The notes: a model not told the origin generated them from the letters alone. 64,000 nt of DNA from Galaxea fascicularis (GCA_948470475.1 OX419345.1:7522090-7586089), one strand, 5' to 3'. Shown: positions 20,981 through 34,191, counted from the first letter of the stretch. Program-made: numbers and translations.

Positions 20981-21851
20981 AACTAAAAGTGATAACACAA
21001 GTTTCGGCATTTGTTTAACACTAAAATAAGATAGATATCCTTTTGGTTGCGATAAAGTAACTCGTTGACATTTTACAATGTTGTAGTTGGACTGATTGAA
21101 ATCAGCCACCTGGTTTTAAAAAGGTCAAGTCAAAAAATTTCTGGTAATGTTAATAAAGGACAAAACAGCGGACAACATCAAGGACCATCACCATTTACTG
21201 TATTGCTGTAAATTGCGTGGAAGGTGGAATTGTCCCGAATAAATTCTGTTTCACGTTGGTTGATGAGTGTGTCACCACTCGTCAAGGGATCAATCCCAAA
21301 CGACGAATCACATGTTATATTCCCTCCAGCATTGGTGTACATTTGTACAGCATCTTCCACACTTGGTATCATAGCTGAATTTACTGAGTGGACTCTACTT
21401 GTCCTCTTTGCAACTACATCTAGAATTCAGTCCCAGTCTCCTTTTGAAATGGAAAAGAGAGGTGTCATTTACGCATACTGAACATTGTTTGACAACTGCA
21501 CTAGAATAGGTTTCTTTTAAAAAGTTCTTCCCATATAAAATTAATTCAATCCACGTTTCCTTTTCCACGTTTTGGTTTTATTTTTATGTTGGCTATTTCA
21601 GAAATGAAACTCAGTGAATTGAGCAGAAGATCAATGCATTGTGACAGGTGACAGGATGTAAATTTGGGTAGATCATGTAAACAGTTAGGAGCTTTTGAAT
21701 TTGGCTACGCCCCTTAAGACGAGGGGTAAAACCGATTTATCATTTTTGTGTTGTGAGCTCTTTGCCTGTTAGTCAGCACAATCTACTGTAAAAAGGGTAA
21801 TACAGAGTCGCCATCTTATATTTGAGAAAATAATTTCTGTGGCTGGCTGTT
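20981..21851. other. Non-coding, with an isolated minus-strand ORF
   Basis: A 64-codon minus-strand ORF at 21178-21372 (AVQMYTNAGGNITCDSSFGI) has a protein-like composition but no recognised family. The rest shows no gene. Confidence 0.3.
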
Positions 21852-22109
21852 TCAACCCACAACCAATTCGTTTCCGACCTGTTTGATCACGATCTCTTCC
21901 TCGTTCAGGACAGCAGCATAAATTATGTACTTTTGAGCATTGCTGACTTCATTCAGCTGGTAATGCAAAGTCAAATTCTTCGGGTCACCCATCACCCTTT
22001 CTTTGGTCGCTCTGAGGTTAAAATAAATTACAGGGTACAGGGTTGAATAGCTTGCAAAATTGCCTGTGTAACCATTTTTCCAGAAGCAGTAGTCAATCAG
22101 ACGCCGCAT
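21852..22109 (-). CDS. Unknown 85-residue C-terminal-like fragment
   Basis: The frame contains LIDYCFWKNGYTGNFASYST, then VIYFNLRA, a predicted beta-rich stretch and a tail IIYAAVLNEEEIVIKQVGNE. It looks like the end of a larger beta-sheet protein rather than a chance ORF. A stop lies just upstream of the ATG, and the sequence above it in another frame (CLAAFNTGGVIIPCC) may belong to the same protein. I cannot name it. A virion or element-encoded protein is possible given the neighbours. Confidence 0.35.
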   Translation of the reverse strand: MRRLIDYCFWKNGYTGNFASYSTLYPVIYFNLRATKERVMGDPKNLTLHYQLNEVSNAQKYIIYAAVLNEEEIVIKQVGNELVVG

Positions 22110-23480
22110 ATCAGCGTTTGGTCTTCACCTTCGTAATACAACACGGGATAATAACTCCCCCTGTATTGAAGGCAGCAAGACATTCCAAAGTTTTTGAAAT
22201 TCACAAGTGTTAAAAAAAGAGCACAGAACATGGTGGGATGATTTCTCAAAGGACAAAAATGAGCTATTTTCAACTAAAGAGCAGCGTTCCTAATAGATTT
22301 TGAGTGAAGTGGTAGCTATAAAGCAGAGACAAATAGCAGACCAAGAGCTTGGCTTACCTCACAGACTATTTGCCGCCCCAAAAGACATTGAAGAGATGGT
22401 GATCGTCAAAAATGTTGTAGAAGTTAGAGAAGAAACCATCAAGGTTTACTACTAGCAAGTAACTTTCAAAAGAAAGTGGAGACCTCAGAATTCTCCAGGA
22501 AGCCACAGTCCTTGGGTACACAAGCTTCCCAAAACGTGTGTCATCCTTTGCTCATTTTCTCTGTCAGATGAGAAAAATTTTTTGCCATCTACCAGAAAAT
22601 ATCTAAAGGAGAAGTCAGAATGTAACTTAAACTATCGCCGGCTAGAGCTTAATTTGCGAGATAGTGATCGCAAAAACTATCGTTTTTAATTTGCGAAAGT
22701 GAGTTTTCCTCTCTATTCGTCAGTAACTTAAAATGTAATAAGATAATTATTTGGGGAAAAAATTCCACGGGGACAATTAACAAAACATTATACAGAATTC
22801 ACATCAGTTAAGTAGAACTACTCATTTGACTTGTCGTGGATGGTTTTATCTTCAAGGATATGGACATTCCAGAATAAGGTATTTTTGGCAAGACAACTGT
22901 AAGATGTTTTAGCTTCATGAGGCAGACAGATAGTAATGAATTTCCTAAGATACTAAACAGGATAAGAAAGTTTAAACTGAGCAACAACTGTGGTTAGGAA
23001 GATATCGTGACAAACAGGAAGACATCAGTAACACCCTCCACTGCAGATGCCTTACTATACAAAAATAATAAACAACATAAAATCTATTGCATCAGTCTCT
23101 CAAGTCAACCCTGATTAACTTGTTCAGGCATCAAAACACTCCTTGTATATGCAAACCCTGCCAATAAACAAGGTCACACCAGTGTTGCTACTGCATACAA
23201 TGCCATCCAAACTAAAATGTGGTGTTCCATTTTGGGAAAATTCAGAGCAAATACAGAGAATAGCCTAAAAAATGACTGATTTTTCCGTGTAAAATAGCAA
23301 CCTGTCTCAGAAGTTTTTGTTTTTGTTGCAGGTTTTGACAGTCCGTTTGAAATGAGTGTAAGACTAGCTGACAATAAATGTAGAGCTTCCACGGAAATTC
23401 ACTATTCACATTAAATTCCAAAGATGATTTTTGTAGTTAAATCTGAAACTTAAAAAGGTCGGCCAACATCTCTTCTACCA
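22110..23480. other. Intergenic, no gene seen
   Basis: Short ORFs only. A plus-strand stretch near 22340-22455 (RLFAAPKDIEEMVIVKN) looks protein-like but has no context. Confidence 0.35.
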
Positions 23481-26400
23481 CTCAGCCACTGCTAGCTGGA
23501 GTGAACCTGCTTAGTTATGATCGTCGCTTTCTATCACCGATACAGGGAGTTGATCTGAATTATCGAGTGTTTCCACACATTGATGACACAACACACAACT
23601 TCGTCCCACCTTTGACCTCAACCCCTTTGTGCTCGTTGGCAAACCTGAATGAAAATTGCCCCGTGGAAACTCAGCAAGTGAGACTAACCATGCAGTACCC
23701 CAGTAAAAAGCTGAATAAAACGCTTCACTGAAGTTATCAGAAACGTTGGTAAAGCACTCGCTCATGGAGTTCCCTCAAGAATTGCAACAGCAGTGATGAA
23801 TTGCTTGCTGGTGAGAAATCACATTTTACGAAACGTAATGAAAGTGGTCTCAAAGGAAGTAACTGGTCTGTGTTCCAAAGCAAATCCCTCGATTCACAGA
23901 AAAACGGGAAAAAGGATCTGGAGAAGTTTGACATGGAGGATGTTTGAATGGAGTGGCACGAGATAGCTCCAGTTTTTTACTCCTTTCTTCTCACGTCTGC
24001 TGTCAACAAGAACACGAAAAATTCCACGTGGTTTGGAAGCCTCGCTGTTGCAGGATCTGTTATGTTAAAACAGAGAAACTGTGAAATGAGCGCCACTACC
24101 GCGATTGTTGGTGTTCTTCTCAAAAGTAAAGCAGCCGAGGTATGGCTATAATTTGTTTCAGTAAAATTGTTAATATATTCTTGACTAAACGCAAATGTGG
24201 CTTAGTAAGCTGCTAATTTCCTGTTCTTTACCATAGATAACATTTCGCTTCTTTTCCTCCTCCGGTTCTCTTCATTCCCACACTCCACTATCCGAACGCC
24301 TTGCTTTGCCACTTACCTTCCATTCATTATTTTATTATTCGTGTCTAATAGGTTGTCATGGAAATTCTCACAAATTACTAGTTGATTTTGGGAGGTACTA
24401 AAATTAAGGCATACTTTATTACTATTACTATAATTAATATTATTATAATAGTATTACTATTTATTATTTTTTGTTATTCACAAAGCACAACAAAACTAAA
24501 TTGTTTCTTTTTCTTTTCTACTGCAGATTAAAATGCACACATAAAACTTATGGCCCTATGATATTCCTTTTTAGTCAAACTGCAAAACTTTGAGAACTCT
24601 GGATACTTTGGGTGAAAACCATGACAGCTATTTAAAGCAGACGAGAGAGAGGATTACAAAGGAAAATGAAGACTGCACCTCCTTAAAGAGAAGATCAGGA
24701 GTTTAAATAATGGACATTCTTCTCATCTTTCTTCTGTAGCAACGTGTAACTGTAGTGGAGAATTGTCTGCACTGAGGAAACAAGCATTTGAGCTAGAGAA
24801 GTCCAGTCAGCCTGGTTTTGTGATTTCATTTGACAATTTGGATATCCAGTTGCAAAGGAAAAATATGTCAATGGAATCACAAAACCGGGATTACCACTGG
24901 GTAAATCATCAGATGATTGAGAACGGTGTGTCTGGGGCTCATCTCAAATCAAACCTCAAATTTCTTCCTACTCTTGACGACCAACAGCGACAACAGTCCA
25001 ACTATATTATACTCACCGCACGGATCCTGGTTAACTATTTTGATGCTTTGGCTCCTCTTAAGGATGCATGTATATCCTTCATATACCCCACAAATACACC
25101 AGTTAAATGGGTCAGAAGTCTAAGAAAGTATATCTCCCATTTTAATGTGTAAAAGTATTATCTAGCACACCTCAACAATATACAGTGTAACCACTGACCT
25201 ACAACATAAATATTAACTGCCAGGGTACCATTATATACAGATACAAGGCCAAATTAGTTTTCGGGAAGTTGCCTGGTGACCATAATACACAGGGTAATCA
25301 ATATATACAGAGCCATTGTACACAGGTTTGACTGTATATTACAGAAGGTAAATAATGTTAGATAACAGGTTTGAGATTTTACATACAGTGGAAGAGTTTG
25401 ATATCCAGTAATCTTACGAATTTTTACTTTGATACATGACCACGGGTTCTCTGCAAAATGAAATTGTTTTAGTAACCACACCATTGTTTGTGCTGTGCTT
25501 TTTACAACACTGCATCAGTAAGGTTTTCAAGTCAATTAATAACAGCATGATGTTTTACTTTTCACTTAAAGTAATGTTTACTTTTCAGGTTCCACTTGGC
25601 ATCATTTTCAAAAATGAAAACATCAATGAGGACATGGTTTCTATCCTGCAGCAATTCTTTTCCTACCTTCCAAAAACTGGAGATGGTGGTGTTGATGGTC
25701 AGCTATTCTCCAGTGACCAACCAACAATCGAAAGGGCAGTTAATGTAATTTCCTCTGTAGCAAATGGTTTTACCCCAGAGGATCGTTTAGAAGGCATTAA
25801 CCTTCAGTTGGGTGATTGGCATGCAGCTGTGAAAGTTCTAAGTGTAAGTGCCACAACTATTACAGTAAGAGCTACATGTAGTAAGGACAATAAATATTTT
25901 ATTAGTTTAGACTGGCTTTGTCAATTTTTTTTTTTTAAGCAAGTTTATCTGACTTCAGGTTTCTACCTGCCCAGATTGTTTTTACTCAGGCATTAAAAGA
26001 GGAAAAGATTTATAATAGCAGTGGTAACAGTAATGAAAGGTAATTTTTATTGGAATTTTCCCCTATGTTCACCTGATACCTATTGAACCAACAAATACTA
26101 ATCATAAGCTACTTTTTTCAACAGCTAATATACTCCAGATTCTTCAGTGGCAAGGGCACCTTTTTTTCAGACTACACCCTTATCAACAGGAGGAACGTAA
26201 CAGGTGATCCTCATTCTTCTTACAGGGCAAACATGGACTTTCTCCATGTCATTTTCCAGTCACGAGTGATCACAGCTGCAATGAGTTTTAGGTTTTGCAA
26301 AAGACATAGAGAAAATAAGAAAGCCAAGAGACTTGAGTACCTCCATGGCATCTCTGCAAAGGTGGTTGATTCTTTCATTTTCCAGTTGGGTGAAGAAGTG

Positions 26401-26665
26401 CAAAAACTAGTGGAAGGAGTTTTGACTGATGATCAGACGACAATTGCCATCGGGCAAACATTCCCATGGAAATCTGCAAAGGGACTTAAATGAGCTCACC
26501 AAAAGAGCATTTGAATTTAGGATATTCAGTAAAGTTGAGGGATGCAGTTACAAGATATTTAACAGTTTCCACAGAGACAGACTTGCTGATTTGGATGTGT
26601 CTAGTTTGCACCAATGGATAAAAAGGCACAAGAAGAACATTACATGGGGAATTAGGGCAAGATGA
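23481..26665 (+). pseudogene. DUF6589-like cnidarian multi-copy gene, multi-exon, broken
   Basis: The first coding block (23501-24139) contains VRLTMQYPSKKLNKTL, then after a frame change RIATAVMNCLLVRNHILRNV and WHEIAPVFYSFLLTSAVN. It has a TGA at 23945-23947 and ends at a GAG|GTATGG donor. Later exons give TLGENHDSYLKQTRERI (about 24600) and VISFDNLDIQLQRKN (24820). Then NYFDALAPLKDACISF (25030), VPLGIIFKNENINEDM after a TTTTCAG acceptor at 25588, and FSSDQPTIERAVN. The last are LINRRNVTGDPHSSYRANMD (26190) and a charged tail. This matches the layout of the DUF6589 family as I know it from corals and fungi, often linked to mobile DNA. The biochemical role is unknown. Confidence 0.55.
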
Positions 26666-27144
26666 ACATTTCCAATTAATTTTCAAATGTTAACAAAAAA
26701 CTGAAGAGGTTACATTGCATAGACACATGTTTCATTTGAGCAGTTACCTATTACATTACTTCTTGGCCATTTGGGCGGGAATCCACACCGGCTTCCACTA
26801 ATTTACAGAAATCAGTCAGATTTTTTACAATAACTATATTTTCAATAAAAAACATTTTCCACGTTGAAATCTGGCCAGTATCCCATCTGACTTACTCGGA
26901 AATAGATCTGCACCTGCCATTGTACATTGTAGTGTAAGGTCGTTAGTTTTTGTTTTTTTGGTGCTTTTTATAATATTCTTCTGAATTTATTTACCTTTCA
27001 CGTTTGAAAGCAAAATAAACAATATTTCCCAGCACCTATTAATTCACCTTTGTCTCAGATTCTTGACATCAACATGGGCTTCAAGTATTCCACGAGACAA
27101 AATGTCCAGTCACAGTTTATTTATAATAGATCATCCAAATTCAT
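26666..27144. other. Intergenic between convergent genes
   Basis: Holds the 3' flanks of the DUF6589-like gene (+) and the RecQ-like gene (-). No further feature. Confidence 0.4.
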
Positions 27145-30100
27145 GGCCTCAACAGTTGCTAGTACATCTGAAGGAAGTTGTTTCTTGCTCTGATAAAGAA
27201 TCCTCTATTTGGGAAAGAGACAAATTATCTAGAATCATCTCAAATAAGTCATCATCTTGGAGAAATTCATTCCACTCATCAAGAAGCTCCTCGTCAAAAT
27301 CATAACCATTCTCCTCTCAGATTACTGTATGCCAGTAGCCACATCATTAAAAACTTTGCTGGTAACTTTCAGAATCTGCTGTGCATGACACATATCCCAT
27401 ATCTCCACAAATCTATAAACATCTGATAAACTGAAAATTACATCCAGATTATCCAAAACTTGGGTAATTTGGTGCTTTGAGAATCCGAGCATAAATTGTA
27501 AATTTGTGAGTGTCTTCACATCACCACGAGCTGTTGTGTTCAACAGTTTGACAAGAATGGTCTTGTAGTATTGAACGAGGAGACCCTCTGCATCCACTTT
27601 CCTTTTTTTTTAATTGATGCACCATTGTTTACTTTCTCTTGAGAACAAGGATAAGCTGCTTAAAACTCCACAATCAGGCAAACTGCATTCACAATCTGCA
27701 GCACAGTTATCACAGCATAGATGTAGAAAAAGGAGGACGTTTCCCCGGCGTGCTTTGCGCGCCTAGTCAAAGTATATTATCAAATCGTTTTGTCACGTGA
27801 CCTGTACATTCTCACATATTCGAGTGGAGAGATCTTCCACGCGATGGAGATCGTCGATGGACGTTGCGCTCCTTTTTCTGCCTCCGACTTCCTTTTTATC
27901 CATTGCATCGACTCCAGCGTGAAATTTGAGTATTCCTTTAGTGGAGTAGCTTCACTAAACCTGATAACCGTGCTCGGATACGTAACTTTCCCATCCGATC
28001 TGCGCTCAAGACGGCTAGGTAAAATGGGGTTGGAAGGCCTACACGACTCCTGTTCGCGTGTTTGCCGCTTCTATCGCGGTTCTATTGACCGATTTAGCTT
28101 CTTGCTTGTTTCAAGTGGGGCAACATGGTGTTTTAGAGGATAACATGATGATGATAGTGATTGAAACAGCCATGTGCTTAAATGTCGCATGTTACGTATT
28201 TTGATACCAAAGGTCATTTCCGCCTGGGTTTAAATTCTACGTTTGTCGCCTGTTTGTTTTGACCCTTGTTGTCACTGTTTAGCGACTATGGTCCCTTATA
28301 AGCCATCTCAAGCATTTTGTCTAGCTTTGGTTTGGCTGGCTTCAGTGCGTTCAGTGACAGTACAGCATCTCTCTCACGGTTGTTATCACGCAAGGATAGG
28401 AATTTAACCCGCGTAATATAATCTTTAAATATCCTGCAGTGTTTGTACATTACCGGGCCCAGTTATTTGGTTTTGTAGCAAGACGTTGTGTTTCTTTTGC
28501 GTCTATTCGTCTCTTTACCCTTTCTTTAGTATTGTAGCTTCTTAGAGAGCTATGCAACACGTGAAATTGAGCGCTACAATCCGCTCTAATTACGGCTGTG
28601 TCTTTGTCATCGTTTTCCTTCACTCTGTAACTGCAGTTATAGTATTTTCCTCCTTTTGTTTATGCCAGTGGTTAAGCAACAGTGTAGTGAAAATACATGT
28701 GCTTTTTGAAAAGCGGCATCCCCGATCTGGGAATAATTTCCTTCACAAACTCACAGACTCACAGAAATCTAGATTGAAATCGTGCCGCGAGTAAAAAAAT
28801 GGCGCCTACTTTAAGCACAAATTCGAATAGCCGTATCTCTCTTTAACCTGGAGACCTTAGGAGACCTAAGCGTTTAAAGAAAGTTCAGTGCCTAAACTAA
28901 GCATAAAGGCAAGTTTTGTCGCAAGGTCTTGAGGTAAATCGGATCAATGGGCCGAAACGTCAGCCGACCAGTCGCTCTAGATTCACAATGAAAGAGCTAA
29001 TGACCCATGTAATATATGTTCGTGAAATGATTACGGGTCATCTTTCCGACCAAAATACCTCTTTTCCAGCCAAAATAACGATCAAACGTTAAATTAATCC
29101 AAACTTCAAAAGGTATTTTAGAAACGGTTCTTGGCGCCGAGATTCTCACCCGAGAAAATAGGCCAAAAATGGCGGGAAGGCAGCTTCCCGGTCACCATTT
29201 TACTAACAAACACTCAAAACACACCAAGCTCGCAAGGCACGCCGGTGAAACGTCCTCCTTTGATGTAGAACTTCGTGCTGTCAAGTAGTGCAGTTAAAGT
29301 GCTTGAGCAACTCCTTTCTTCTGCAAAGATTTGCTTTCACATACAGTGTATTGTGTCATATGGCCATCCACATGGGCTAGAAGGATTCCATGGTCAAAAA
29401 TATACACAGCACTTTGAGTACAATCCCTGCCTGTTCTCCCAGTTTCCTGAATATAAGATTCCACATTTTTGGCAGGTCCATAGTGAATGACTATATGCAC
29501 TCCATTGCAATCTACCCCCATTCCAAAGGAAATAGTGGCAATCAACAATCGAATAGTTCCATTTACTGACTGGAAGGAGAGAAGAATTTCCTCTTTGTTT
29601 CCAGATGGTGTGCAGGAGTGGAGCATTTCCACTAATGCATTTCTTGGATCATCATCAGTTCCACTATAAATATCCTTTCCAAGCATGCCTTTGATCATTC
29701 CATAAAAAATACTGCATTGCTTGATAGTCTGGCAATAAATAATTGTTCTTTCAGATAATTTACCTTTCAGTTTCAACTCTTCAACCAGCCACTCAAAATA
29801 TAACTCATTGTCAGTATCTTTTTGCATACACTATACCATGTAAGTTACATTTGGCTTCTTTGGGCCCTCTTGGACTTCAAACGGTTTCTCCATAAGGAGG
29901 ATGTTTAAAATTGTTTCTTTTGTCAGGTTTGTTGCCAGTGAAGTCAAAGCAATCATTTTTGCATTTGGTGCTAACGATCGCAGCTACATTTTATTGTCCT
30001 CAGATGTTCCCCTATAATGTATACATGTATGTTAGCAAATAACTCGCTTGTGAGTAAGGGAAGAAAAATATATTACTTAAAAAACAATAATAGGAAAGGC

Positions 30101-30897
30101 ACTTAAGATAATGAACTTACAATGTATCTAAGATAATTTTAGCAAAGAAGAATTAATACAATAATAATTTTTTATTATTGTTTATTATGCGAGTGTTTCT
30201 TTTCCATTTTTACTCACATTTATATTCAAATATAACTGAAATTGCTTCTTTGAAAGTCTAAAATGTCAATGATGGAAATCGATAAAACTTGGACTTACCA
30301 GTGCCGTAAGACATGAGCTTCATCGACAGCAACAGCACAAAGTTTCTTCGAGTAGACATTATTACTCAACATGCATCGCCAGCGCTTGTTCATAAGCCAT
30401 GCTTCAGGTGAGCCATAGACAATTGAATATTCTCCTTGCTCTATCTTTGCACGGTCAACTTCAATGTTGGAAGAAATATTTACGGCAGCCAGGCTAAGTC
30501 TTCTCAAATACTTCACTTGATCTTCTATCAGAATAACCAACGGAGACACAACAACAACGTGACCGCTTTCGTCTGAAACATGGTCAAACATGAGCGGCAG
30601 AGCCTGATATATTAACGATTTCCCGGATCCTGTAGGCAAGTTCACAAAAAACATCTTCCTTCTTGACGAAGATTTTTCTGATTGCAAGCTTCTGGTAAAC
30701 ATTAAGCTCCGAAATTTTGAACTGTGACGACACTTTGCGAAAAGCATCTTCAAGCGCTGCCATTTTGAGTCATGTTGCTTGTGATATTTTCCACGTGAAG
30801 ATCCCGATAAAAAGCCATATCTGATTGGACAAGTCTCAAACAACAAGTCTGGTGTGAAAAGGTTTGTGAAAATGGAACCCAACCTGTGATTGGTCAA
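27145..30897 (-). pseudogene. RecQ-like DEAH helicase, interrupted and broken
   Basis: Exon 1 (30299-30897) carries the P-loop PTGSGKSLIYQALPL and the DEAH box (VDEAH), and ends at a CTG|GTAAGT donor. Exon 2, from about 30014, has ALTSLATNLTKETI (motif III region), a TAG near 29984 and a second TAG just before the MQKDTDNE stretch. It continues with RTIIYCQTIKQC, ATISFGMGVDCNG (motif V) and QETGRTGRD (motif VI). A 1533-base element then splits the zinc-binding part. HLCCDNCAADCEC resumes at 27720, and the C-terminus (FMLGFSKHQITQVLDNLDVI) runs to about 27145 with an acidic tail. RecQ enzymes unwind DNA 3' to 5'; this family is expanded in cnidarian genomes. Confidence 0.85.
27729..29261. mobile_element. 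1.5 kb MULE-type non-autonomous element inside the RecQ-like gene
   Basis: Terminal inverted repeats of about 32 bases start AAAGGAGGACGTTTC and continue CCGGCGTGC with one or two differences. Both sides carry GATGTAGAA (27720-27728 and 29262-29270), a perfect 9-bp target duplication, the hallmark length for Mutator-like elements. The interior has no transposase. One plus-strand ORF (27790-28143) is open but featureless. The insert lies within the RecQ zinc domain, just before the first Cys pair. Confidence 0.9.
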
Positions 30898-31046
30898 TTT
30901 GGAGAATGGAATGTGGTTCGGGTGTCAGCAGCCATTTCTTTTGGGGGAACGTTGCATGACATCCAAAAAACGGCTGCGAGGGAGACTATGTTTACAAGGA
31001 ATCACAAAATTCTTCTAAGCAACCTCCTATGAAGACTAAAGAATTA

Positions 31047-31545
31047 CAGTCAAGTCGCCCGAAAGTTATCTCGCCCGAAGTTACGTCACCCGAAAGTAGG
31101 TTAATGTCGCCCGAAATACTAAGTTATCTCGCCCGATATTTCATTGTAATTATATAGGTTACTTCTTGTTGGAGTACATTCAATTCACAAGTTTAACGGT
31201 TACATTGTTGTAAGATAGGTTATTTAATTAAAGTATTGCTGATATTGAATTACAAAATGTCTGTCTCATGATTAACAAATGTTCCACAATCGTGCGGAAC
31301 TTTGTTTACAAATGATTAAACCTATGTAAATGCACAGAAAGTTGTAGGGTTGTGGGTTCGATCGATGGAATCTTTCGCCTGCTTAGAAAATGTTTATAAT
31401 TACAGTGATTGAACGTTGGGTAATACATGAAATGTATGTTTACAGATGAAAAGATGTCGGGTGACATAACTCAGTATTTCGGACAACACTAACCTACTTT
31501 CGGGCGATGAACTTCCGGCGAGATAACTTTCAGGCGACTTGACTG
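31047..31545. mobile_element. 0.5 kb foldback MITE with CGCCCGAAAGT repeats, TA target
   Basis: CAGTCAAGTCGCCCGAAAGT at 31047 and its near-complement ending at 31545 form terminal inverted repeats about 100 bases long, flanked by TA. Each arm holds four to five spaced copies of a CGCCCGAARGT-like word. TA target and CAGT ends fit a Tc1/mariner-type MITE. Confidence 0.8.
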
Positions 31546-31743
31546 TAATTCTAAGTCTTTGTGCAGCGCTTTCATTGTTCGAACCTCGGCTTGGTAACCT
31601 CATGGCCGAATCATGATGGGTGAATCATGCACGGGCGAATCATGTTTCAAAAACCCGGGTCTATACACTGCACTGAAATCGGCTGTAAATTGTTTGTTAT
31701 TTTCTCCCATACAATTTTTTGACTCTAAGTTACAGTTGAACAG

Positions 31744-34191
31744 TTAAAACAAGTACTTCAAGCACTCTCTTGTAGGTTTTCCCTCAGCAACAGACTTCTT
31801 GATCTCATCCATGAATTTATGGCCACAAAAGAAACATTTGTCATCATGCTCACCTTTGGAAAACCCACAGGAGCAAAAGTGTTGTGGATCTGTGCTAACA
31901 CGTTTGGGGATGAGGCTGTCTCTTGATTGATGATGCGTCAAGAGAGAGGGCTGGCGGAGAGGGAGCCAAAGTTTGCTGATGTAATCATGTCTGAAAACTT
32001 GATTCCAGCGTTCTTTGAAAAGGCTATTTCTTGCATAGCTGGCAATCTGCACATGCTTGGCCTGTCTCCCTTGCATGGTGTTCACGCCTAATCCAGTTCT
32101 CAAACACCCACTGAAAGTGAACAGGGACCAAATGCCCAATGCTCCAAACTGTTCCAGATACAGTTCCCGTGAAGAGTCTGACTGCCGTAAAGTAATCCCG
32201 GGCTAAGCCCTTGAGGTGATCAATGTCTGGCTGAGTGATGTGGTACATTGAAAAAATGGAGGCACAATCTCTCAGCTTAATTGCAATGAAAACAATGAAC
32301 AAAAGTTTCATAAGCAATTTTGGATCATCTGAACCCCCCTTGATGGCATTCACAAGGAACATAACCCCATGCAAAATGAGTCTTGAATCCTTCCCAGTCA
32401 GTCTGTAAGAAAAGTCTGTCTTTAGACATTTCTTCCAGGATCCACTTCCCAAGCTGCTTCTTCAAACGTCCAGCTTTTACATCACATTCCAGTGCCTTCA
32501 TATACCTTGACATTGCACATGCTGGAGACAATTGTGATAGGCTTGTGACTTTCTGTAGGAAACTGCTAGGTCAAGTAGCATTGTGTGCAAATGCTGTACC
32601 CCATTGTTTTTTATATGAAGGGGCTCTACAACCTCTTTATCACACAGCTTTCCAATCAGTGGCTAAACTCTTGTCTGGATTTTTTGCTTGCAATAAATTG
32701 TGTGACTTTGGCTCTTTTTGTTGAGGCTGCATAGTTGGTTGGCAGCTTTGCCTTGAAACCTTCTACTTGTTTGGCAATATTCAGTCTCACTTGGTATGAC
32801 CATGGCTTCCACTTGCAATCATATGTTGAGCCAAATTTGCTATTCAGTGTTCCACAGTCCTCTTTTGAGACATTTGCAAAACTGGAAAAATATTTGGCAG
32901 CATTGTTAAGTTCCCCATTAAGGAAAGCCAGAAAGTTTATATCTGAGGGAACCAGTTCAAAGGTAAAAGTTACTTTCTTGCCCAACACTGTGTATGTCTT
33001 CCTCTCAATTGCTGCAATTTGGGAAGCTAATTGCTGGGTGAATTTCTTTACAACTGGATGGTCCTCTTTGCAATTTGCACCAAATGACAAAAAAATTGTC
33101 ATTTGGGCTAGCCACTCTTGGTCCTACATTGAGGAAACTCACCAGCCAGGACATTGAATCATCCCACTTTCCAAAGGGTGCTCCACCCCCTCCAATTGCA
33201 ACTTTAAAGCTTCCTTCCTTCTCACCGAACCAATTGAGTTTGTCATTGTCGTTTCTAAATTCATCTGTTTCAAAGTAAAATTGACTCAGCACTGTCTCTA
33301 GGTCTCTGTAAACCCCATCAACATGTTCTTCCCTGGGTAAGGTAGTACACAGTGTTTCTCTCACTGATATGGTCTCTCCAACAGTGATTTGATCAATCTT
33401 TTGCATCAGAGCACTGTAAGCAAGAGGCCTTGGAATGGGAATTCCAAAACCAAATTTTATTCTCTCCTTTGAGAGATAACCTCTCAAGGTTCTTTTCCCA
33501 GTATGCCTCATAACCATTGCTGATCTCCCTTGCTGGTATTTTACCTTACCAATAATCCCCCCTGCATACAGTAGAGACAAAGAACGGAGAAAATTTTCAT
33601 TGCTTTTCTCATATGCCTTCGCTTGAGCATTTATTTTCATGACCGCTGCCCTTTTGAGCTTTTTAGAAGAATCTAAATATTTAGAAATGTCAGTAATCTT
33701 GCTGTACTTGACAACAGTGGAAAACATTCCATCAAGAGCAGGGGCTGTATTTTCCACTGAGCCTCCATTCACCTCTGAAGCAGCAACCAGGGTCTCCAAC
33801 TGCCTCCTGTGGGCACTACGTCTCGGCAAATTTAATTTACCCTCCACAGTGAGTTCAGTTGGATTTTTTTTCCTACTTGAAGAAGTATTTTGGAAGATCC
33901 GAAATGCTGTGGCACGGTTTTGAGTTGGTGGAGTCACCTCAAGTTCAAGCTGATCCACACATTCTCGTATTTTCTCACTATTTTTTCTAGGCGCTCTAAC
34001 TTTTTTCTCAGAGCAGTGAGCTCTTTACTCTTTGAAAGATACTCTCGTTGAAGTGTAGCCCTTTCTCTAGCTAGTTCAGCAACAGGGAATCGTTTCTTCT
34101 GCGAAAATTGAAGAGATCTCTGAGGGGTTCTTCTCTTCCTACTTCCCATCTCTTGATCGCCACGGTCACGGGCCACAGGTTTTCCTTTCAA
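31744..34191 (-). pseudogene. Unassigned cnidarian-type multi-domain gene, frameshifted
   Basis: The start is the ATG at 34189-34191. The N-terminus is basic and forms a coiled coil (ELTALRKKLERLEKIVRKY). A one-base shift near 33950 leads to a 300-codon frame (VDQLELEVTPPTQNRA, LSLLYAGGIIGKVKYQQGRS, LVSFLNVGPRVASPND). After another shift come KKFTQQLASQIAAIERKTYT and TFELVPSDINFLAFLNGELN. Further frames give PLIGKLCDKEVVEPLHIKN, LTGKDSRLILHGVMFLVNAI and VWSIGHLVPVHFQWVF. The C-terminal zinc-like end is HFCSCGFSKGEHDDKCFFCG then CLKYLF. At least five frame changes in about 750 codons mark it as a pseudogene. It has the feel of a transposon-carried protein, but no catalytic motif is evident to me. 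Confidence 0.5.
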
